Below are positions 59,414 to 64,000 of a DNA stretch of 64,000 bases, piece by piece (the stretch's first letter is position 1; each line of letters opens with the position of its first letter). The notes below the pieces were generated by a model. The model saw nothing but the letters and a program-made list of their open reading frames with translations. It had not been told where the DNA came from and did no database searches. The position numbers and the translations under genes are program-made. Source of the DNA: Cyathus striatus (taxonomy: Eukaryota; Basidiomycota; Agaricomycetes; Agaricales; Nidulariaceae). The stretch spans positions 7,192,001 through 7,256,000 of the forward strand of contig JAOVFP010000002.1 of NCBI GenBank assembly GCA_025738555.1. The letters are read 5' to 3'.

Positions 59414-60246
59414 CCACCTTGGATTCTATTCCACCCCCTTGATCAAATTCTACTACATGCCCTCTTATATCTGATCACTCCTTTCAACAAGTGGACATAT
59501 CTCCAATACAGAATGCAACTTCAAGTGGAGGAAGATACTAGCTTGGGGGTATCTTCTCAACAAAGACAATGCAAGTCAATGGACATCCATCCATCCTCCA
59601 GTTCTAGTTAGGTACAATACAAGTTGAAATGGGGGGTAATGAAAACCTGAGTTCAATGAGTGTACATATGACAATTTAAGTAGCTAACAAATGCAGTATG
59701 TATGAGTAAGCAACAGAAAGAATGTGACATGGTATGGTAATGAAAAACATGACTTTCTCAGCTCAGGCAGATTGCCTGCACTATAACCTATATGGCATAT
59801 CTCTTCAACTTGATTTTGGAGTCTGCTAGTTGCATTTGTGGCAATTATCCATATAGCATGACAGGGCATCCTTAGTTACTAAGTAGGTCATTCAACTTTG
59901 ATTACACTTCCTTTATCAACCATCTTCATCTCCACTTTTCCTTTATGAGCTCTTTCCACTTATCTTTTGGATAGTGGCTAATAAAATCTATGGGTTCCTA
60001 TGCCAACTTTCCTCTCAAACAGCTTTATGGAAACTCTTGCTCAGCAATCAATCTACATCACTGGACAAGTATCTTGATGGTATCTCAATCATTACAAGGT
60101 GCAAGCAATACAGAGTCAAGAATCAAGTCAAGAACAGCTACTCTATGCAATGTGAGAGTATAGATAATCAACTTCTGCAATTTGGTCTTGAATGATACAC
60201 ACCCAAGCTGCTTTCTGTTCCACCAAGACAATATCTGGTGCATGTA
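59414..60246. other. Intergenic/TE-like sequence, no supported gene
   Basis: There are several short open frames and no recognised domain. Nothing explains this stretch beyond general repeat-like composition. Confidence 0.35.
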
Positions 60247-60510
60247 CAGTCCATGACAGGCAAAGTCCACCAATTTTATTTCAGTACAAAAACAATTTTT
60301 TAGGACAAACTAATTACAGATTCAGATTCAGAAAGTCAAAATACATACAAAAATGATGTTTTTAAGAAATTCCCACAAGAAAATAGGTTTGCCAAATTTT
60401 TTGGCAAAAAAATCAACATGTTACATGACCTATTTTAGGATAAAATAGCTTTGAGTGCCATCATGGCCTGATTGGAGACTTGACGGTGTTGGTACTGCTT
60501 CCTCACAGCC

Positions 60511-61119
60511 TGTCACGTCCTGTTCTTTTCCACTAGGGACAAGAACCTTGGAGTAGATAGTCTAATAGCGGAGTAACTTGTACAATGTTAGTAGGGTGTG
60601 TGGAGATGATGAACAAGTATGGGAGTAGTGGAACGTTGGCTTCAACTTGTGTGTTGCGCCCCTTGGACTTCCAGTTCCGTATTTAGAACAAAGCGGAGTA
60701 AGTGGCAAAATAGCGGAGTTGGCTCAAGGCCCAAGTGGGAGAAGGGTGTAAATGTAGTTGATTTGAAACTGAAGTCTATCTACATTACAGGAGTAGTTTA
60801 TATAGTAAACTACTTTGTCCGAATGTGTACGGAGTAATGCCCATGGGTATGTGGCATCCTAGGGTTAAGTAAACTCCATGAAATGTAGAACATGGTAAAC
60901 TAGTAGTACGCCTCTAGATTATAGTCATAGGAGAAATGGCCGCGGCTGGAGAACGAGGTAGTAATATTAAAGGGAAGGAACAAGTAAACAGTTACAAGTA
61001 AACATTAGTAAGGAAGAGTTCAATATATAACAAGTATACATAGTCTGGAGGAAACATACTAAAAGCGGAGTAAACCCGGAGTTGACTCCAATGGTACAGG
61101 GATTGTCACGGATATGACA
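60511..61119. mobile_element. Solo LTR with 5-bp TSD, nested
   Basis: A 609-bp LTR beginning TGTCACGTCC and ending ATATGACA, flanked by CAGCC at 60506-60510 and 61120-61124. The motif GCGGAGT recurs about five times inside, which may be a regulatory repeat. The intact target duplication shows that this is a solo LTR left by LTR-LTR recombination and not one end of a larger element. Confidence 0.9.
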
Positions 61120-61859
61120 CAGCCCATCCTACTGTTTCACCTGTTAAACAATGCCTATAAGCACTCATGAATCACCATGTTCAGTTAATAAAATGGCAAA
61201 TAACATCCAGGGTGTTATGATAAAGTTCTGGTTGGGATGTTTATTGTACAAGTCCAATAGTCACGTAATTTACAAGTTCAAAGAACAAGTAAATTAGTTA
61301 TTGAGTTCAAGTCTCTATTCACAAGCTCTTAAGTTGATTAAACTTAAGTATGAGTGAAGTGAATGAATCAAAGTAAAGCTAGTTTGATTTAAGCTGAAGC
61401 TTGAGCTCTATAGCCCAAGTTACCACTGTTTAAATACAAACAAGTTCATACTAATAATAAGTAGAAATGTAACCAAATAAGTCGAAATGTTGTGTATCAA
61501 CTGTGCATTACTGTAGTGCAGTAAGAAGAAAGAAAGAAAGACTAAGTAAAGTAAAGTGACTCAGAATGAGTCAAGAAGAAGTGACAACTGTGTAAGTAAG
61601 AAGTCATATGTTTGGTATTAAGGATAATACCAAACAAGTCAATGAAAAGAAAAGAAAACATACATAAATAGACTAGTAAAAGGAAAAATCATAACACAGG
61701 GAACAAGCATCTAAGTATTTCATAACCACATTTTTTGCATCTTGAAATGTTCTTTTCTCTTCTTCACATTACCAATATTTTACCCACCCCCAGTACTGTT
61801 AAAATGTATTGAATAATTTATACATGGATTATAATAGAAATATACTCATGCTACATGAT

Positions 61860-62112
61860 TCCAGTCAAGCTCAAAGTCATCCTCATCTGAGCAGTAAGGG
61901 TCTTGAAGTAATTCACCATCCTCACTGATTAGCTGTGGTTTAGACACACTTATAGATCTCCCACTGATCACATTTTCAGGACTTGTATTGGGCTCTGGGG
62001 AGGATGTATTAGTGACAGGTGGTGGGGAGGAGCTTTGAAGATTAGTTCTTGACTGATTATTGCAAAGTCCACTTGTATTTCAGCTCTTTTTCTTGGGTCA
62101 ACTTCCAGGCAT
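61860..62112 (-). pseudogene. Truncated ORF fragment inside the Tc1-type element
   Basis: From ATG at 62112 on the minus strand the frame reads MPGS-[stop]-PKKKS-[stop]-NTSGLCNNQSR and continues SSSPPPVTNTSSPEPNTSPE, ending with an acidic DPYCSDEDDFELDW. Codons 5 and 11 are TGA, where CGA would restore a basic nuclear-localisation-like start. It is probably the N-terminus of the transposase or a companion protein of this family. Confidence 0.5.
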
Positions 62113-62432
62113 GGTGGTTAGAAAGATGATTTTTTGGCACCCATTGAGGTGATTCAGGGGCTTATATTTTTGCAGGATCATATCGCAACTGATGAGAGAA
62201 TGCTAAAAATGCATTTTCTGTGAATTTTACTATTTTTTATGGCTGAGTGCCAAATTTTTGGGTCAAAAATAAAAAGATCAGAAATCGAAAAATTGGCTCA
62301 TGGAATCTTAATTAATACATTGTAACTATGCTATTCCAACAGTTTTTGGAGTTTAAAACTTATTTGTCACAGCTGAAAAATTCACTTAAGTTTGCTCAAA
62401 AAATTGGCAGGTTTTGCCTGTCATGGACTGTA

Positions 62433-63893
62433 GATGTGTTATGGAGCATGGGAGACATCCAATCTTTTGGTCACATACTACTAGTATTCACATATCTTTA
62501 TTGTTGATGTTTATTAACTCACACAATGTGATTCACATCTGTTCTATATCTTTAACTTTGCCTGTCATCATGTTATCAGATTTAGATGCATTCTTTCCTA
62601 AAGATTTCACACAAATATCCTGGTTCAAATGAAACCAAAAAATTGACATGTTCTGGTTGCAGCCATGACTTGGTCTTAATGCATGGCACTCATTGTATGC
62701 CTTGACCATTTTCCTTCCCCCCTTTCTTTCCTTCTTTACTTTTGTACAATTTCACAGGGCAGGGCCCAATATTATAGCTCATTTCTTATCTCATCATTAG
62801 TGTTTCTAAACCACATGCCTCCCTCTTATTCAGTTCAAGTTCAAGGCTAGACAATTGTCCCATCAATCTGATTCTTATCAGGTGAAGTACATATTATTAT
62901 CTTAGAACATGGAATTTATTGTAGATATTCCAGATGCTGCTTTCTTCTAGGGGGATATATGTGCATGTAATATATATATATTATTAAAATTACATGTATG
63001 TATATGTAAATACATCCTACCATAATTATATCTACTAACAATACATCCTACTATCATACCAACCCATATTATCTTGCAACCCCCCTTCATCTCTCATTTC
63101 CTTCTGTTTACAAAACCTCCACCAGCATCCAGCCCATATGGTGTGTACCACCTCATCTAACCTCAACCTGCTGCACCCACTTGCATGTTGATCCTGCTAC
63201 CATAACTACATTATCAGCTTGTCTCCACTACCAACCAGTCAAAACCCTGATAACCATGGTCCACAACCACCCCTACTCACCCTGTACCAACTACCACCTT
63301 CCCAACCCCAGTACTACCACTTTAATGCACTGTAACTATGCATGCTCACACTCATGCTAGTCATAGACACCATTCCCTGATAGCTTGTGGGTGTTACAAC
63401 TAGCCCAGGTGAGGCAGGGAGGGATACACTGCCAGATACTTGGACTTGCAGACTAGCAATCAAATAGGATAGTGAAGAGGCTGAGGGGGTGGAGGGTACA
63501 AGGGAAAAGAGTGTGGTGCTACTTAGTCTTGATGTGTATGAGGAAGGGAGATGAGATGAGAGCAGTTCCATTTAGTGTTGAATCTGCCACACGCATAGTA
63601 GGCTTTCATTCTGTTTCTGTCATTGAATGAGAAGAAAGCTGAGAACATGTGAATATGAACACATAGCTTAAATGATTTGTCAGGGTGGAGTGTGTCTTGA
63701 AGTCAGAGAGCAGCAATGCATGGTGGTGGAGAAAGAGAAAGAGCACAATGTGACCCCTAGGAAACTGGGGTTTGTTGATTGGTCTCGAGTATCACATGGT
63801 ATTGTTTGTTATTGTTTAATTGGTCCATGGGCGAAGGCATGCCATGCAATGGGAGCTTAGAGGGGACTGAAGGAAGGAGAAACAAGATGTTCA
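62433..63893. other. Intergenic, no supported gene
   Basis: Low-GC sequence with a short TA microsatellite near 62970-62985. No recognisable gene, RNA or repeat with defined ends. Confidence 0.4.
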
Positions 63894-64000
63894 TGTCACG
63901 TCCTGTTCTTTTCCACTAGGGACAAGAACCTCAGAGTAGATAGTCTAATAGCGGAGTAACTTGTAGAACATTAGTAGGGTGTGTGGAGATGATGAACAAG
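63894..64000. mobile_element. Second copy of the TGTCACG LTR, cut by the window edge
   Basis: The last 107 bases match the first 107 bases of the LTR at 60511 with about five mismatches. The preceding bases (GTTCA) differ from those of the first copy, so this is an independent insertion. Whether it is solo or the end of a full element lies outside the window. Confidence 0.85.

Larger units (their letters stand above)
60247..62430. mobile_element. Tc1/mariner-type element, TA TSD, with nested LTR
   Basis: The TIR CAGTCCATGACAGGCAAA begins at 60247 and its inverse ends CATGGACTG at 62430. TA flanks both sides (60245-60246 and 62431-62432). Its subterminal 200 bp match the right arm of the element at 21597-22702 (CCACCAATTTTAT, AATTCCCACAAGAAAATAGG, ACATGTTACA-like). 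Without the nested solo LTR it is about 1.57 kb. It carries a truncated, stop-containing N-terminal ORF (61860-62112) but no DDE core. Confidence 0.85.

Noticed and set aside
1..64000. CRISPR array, bacterial operon or phage-like system
   Set aside because: No regularly spaced identical repeats and no ribosome-binding-site-led gene runs. Introns and fungal families show the sequence is eukaryotic.

Overview
The window looks like a gene-poor, transposon-rich stretch of a basidiomycete genome, most likely an Agaricomycete. The supported genes have short GT..AG introns (about 40-65 nt). Several belong to protein families I know only from mushrooms and their relatives: the '[12 protein letters not shown]' family, the 'HPRIAQVFGVC' pseudokinase-like family, a 'CGNPLGT' cysteine protein, and two polytopic membrane proteins. 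One transposon carries a Plavaka-type transposase. I see no rRNA, CRISPR, prokaryotic operon or organelle signature.

Layout. 0-6 kb: three non-autonomous DNA transposons whose ends and target duplications can be read directly (a MULE-like element with 9-bp TSD, a TA-flanked element, an element with 8-bp TSD), plus a long hairpin. 7.7-11.8 kb: two host membrane-protein genes, a CitMHS/ArsB-type ion transporter and an Agaricomycete polytopic membrane protein, with a triple CACGTG array just upstream of the transporter. 12.9-20.2 kb: a complete 7.3-kb Plavaka/CACTA-like transposon with TIRs and a TGA target duplication. It holds two divergent, decayed genes, and the transposase is interrupted by an inserted sequence. 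20.7-23.3 kb: a solo LTR, a TA-flanked Tc1/mariner-type element and a 102-bp minisatellite. 24.2-33.3 kb: host accessory genes, namely an uncharacterised Agaricomycete protein, a Zn2Cys6-type protein with a tandem exon duplication, a protein-kinase-like protein and a PD-(D/E)XK-type nuclease-like protein. 35.6-37.4 kb: tandemly repeated tRNA-derived units and dispersed repeats. 37.8-46.9 kb: a 1252-residue low-complexity protein with a cysteine cluster, a 7TM-like membrane protein and a multi-exon pseudokinase-like gene. 47.4-49.8 kb: an IS630/Tc1-mariner-type DDE transposase gene, intact except for one TGA. 51.6-59.4 kb: a Ty3/Gypsy chromovirus on the minus strand, decayed, with polypurine tract and 5' LTR. 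60.2-62.4 kb: a TA-flanked Tc1/mariner-type element with a solo LTR (5-bp TSD) nested in it. The window ends inside another copy of that LTR.

No convincing new multi-gene system is visible. The most informative points are the precise nested transposon boundaries, the opposite-strand accessory gene in the Plavaka-type element, the neighbouring solo kinase-like and nuclease-like genes, the exon duplication, and a consistent CGA-to-TGA / CpG-to-TpG decay signature in the mobile elements that suggests methylation-linked or RIP-like silencing. All exon boundaries were inferred by eye from splice motifs and reading-frame continuity.
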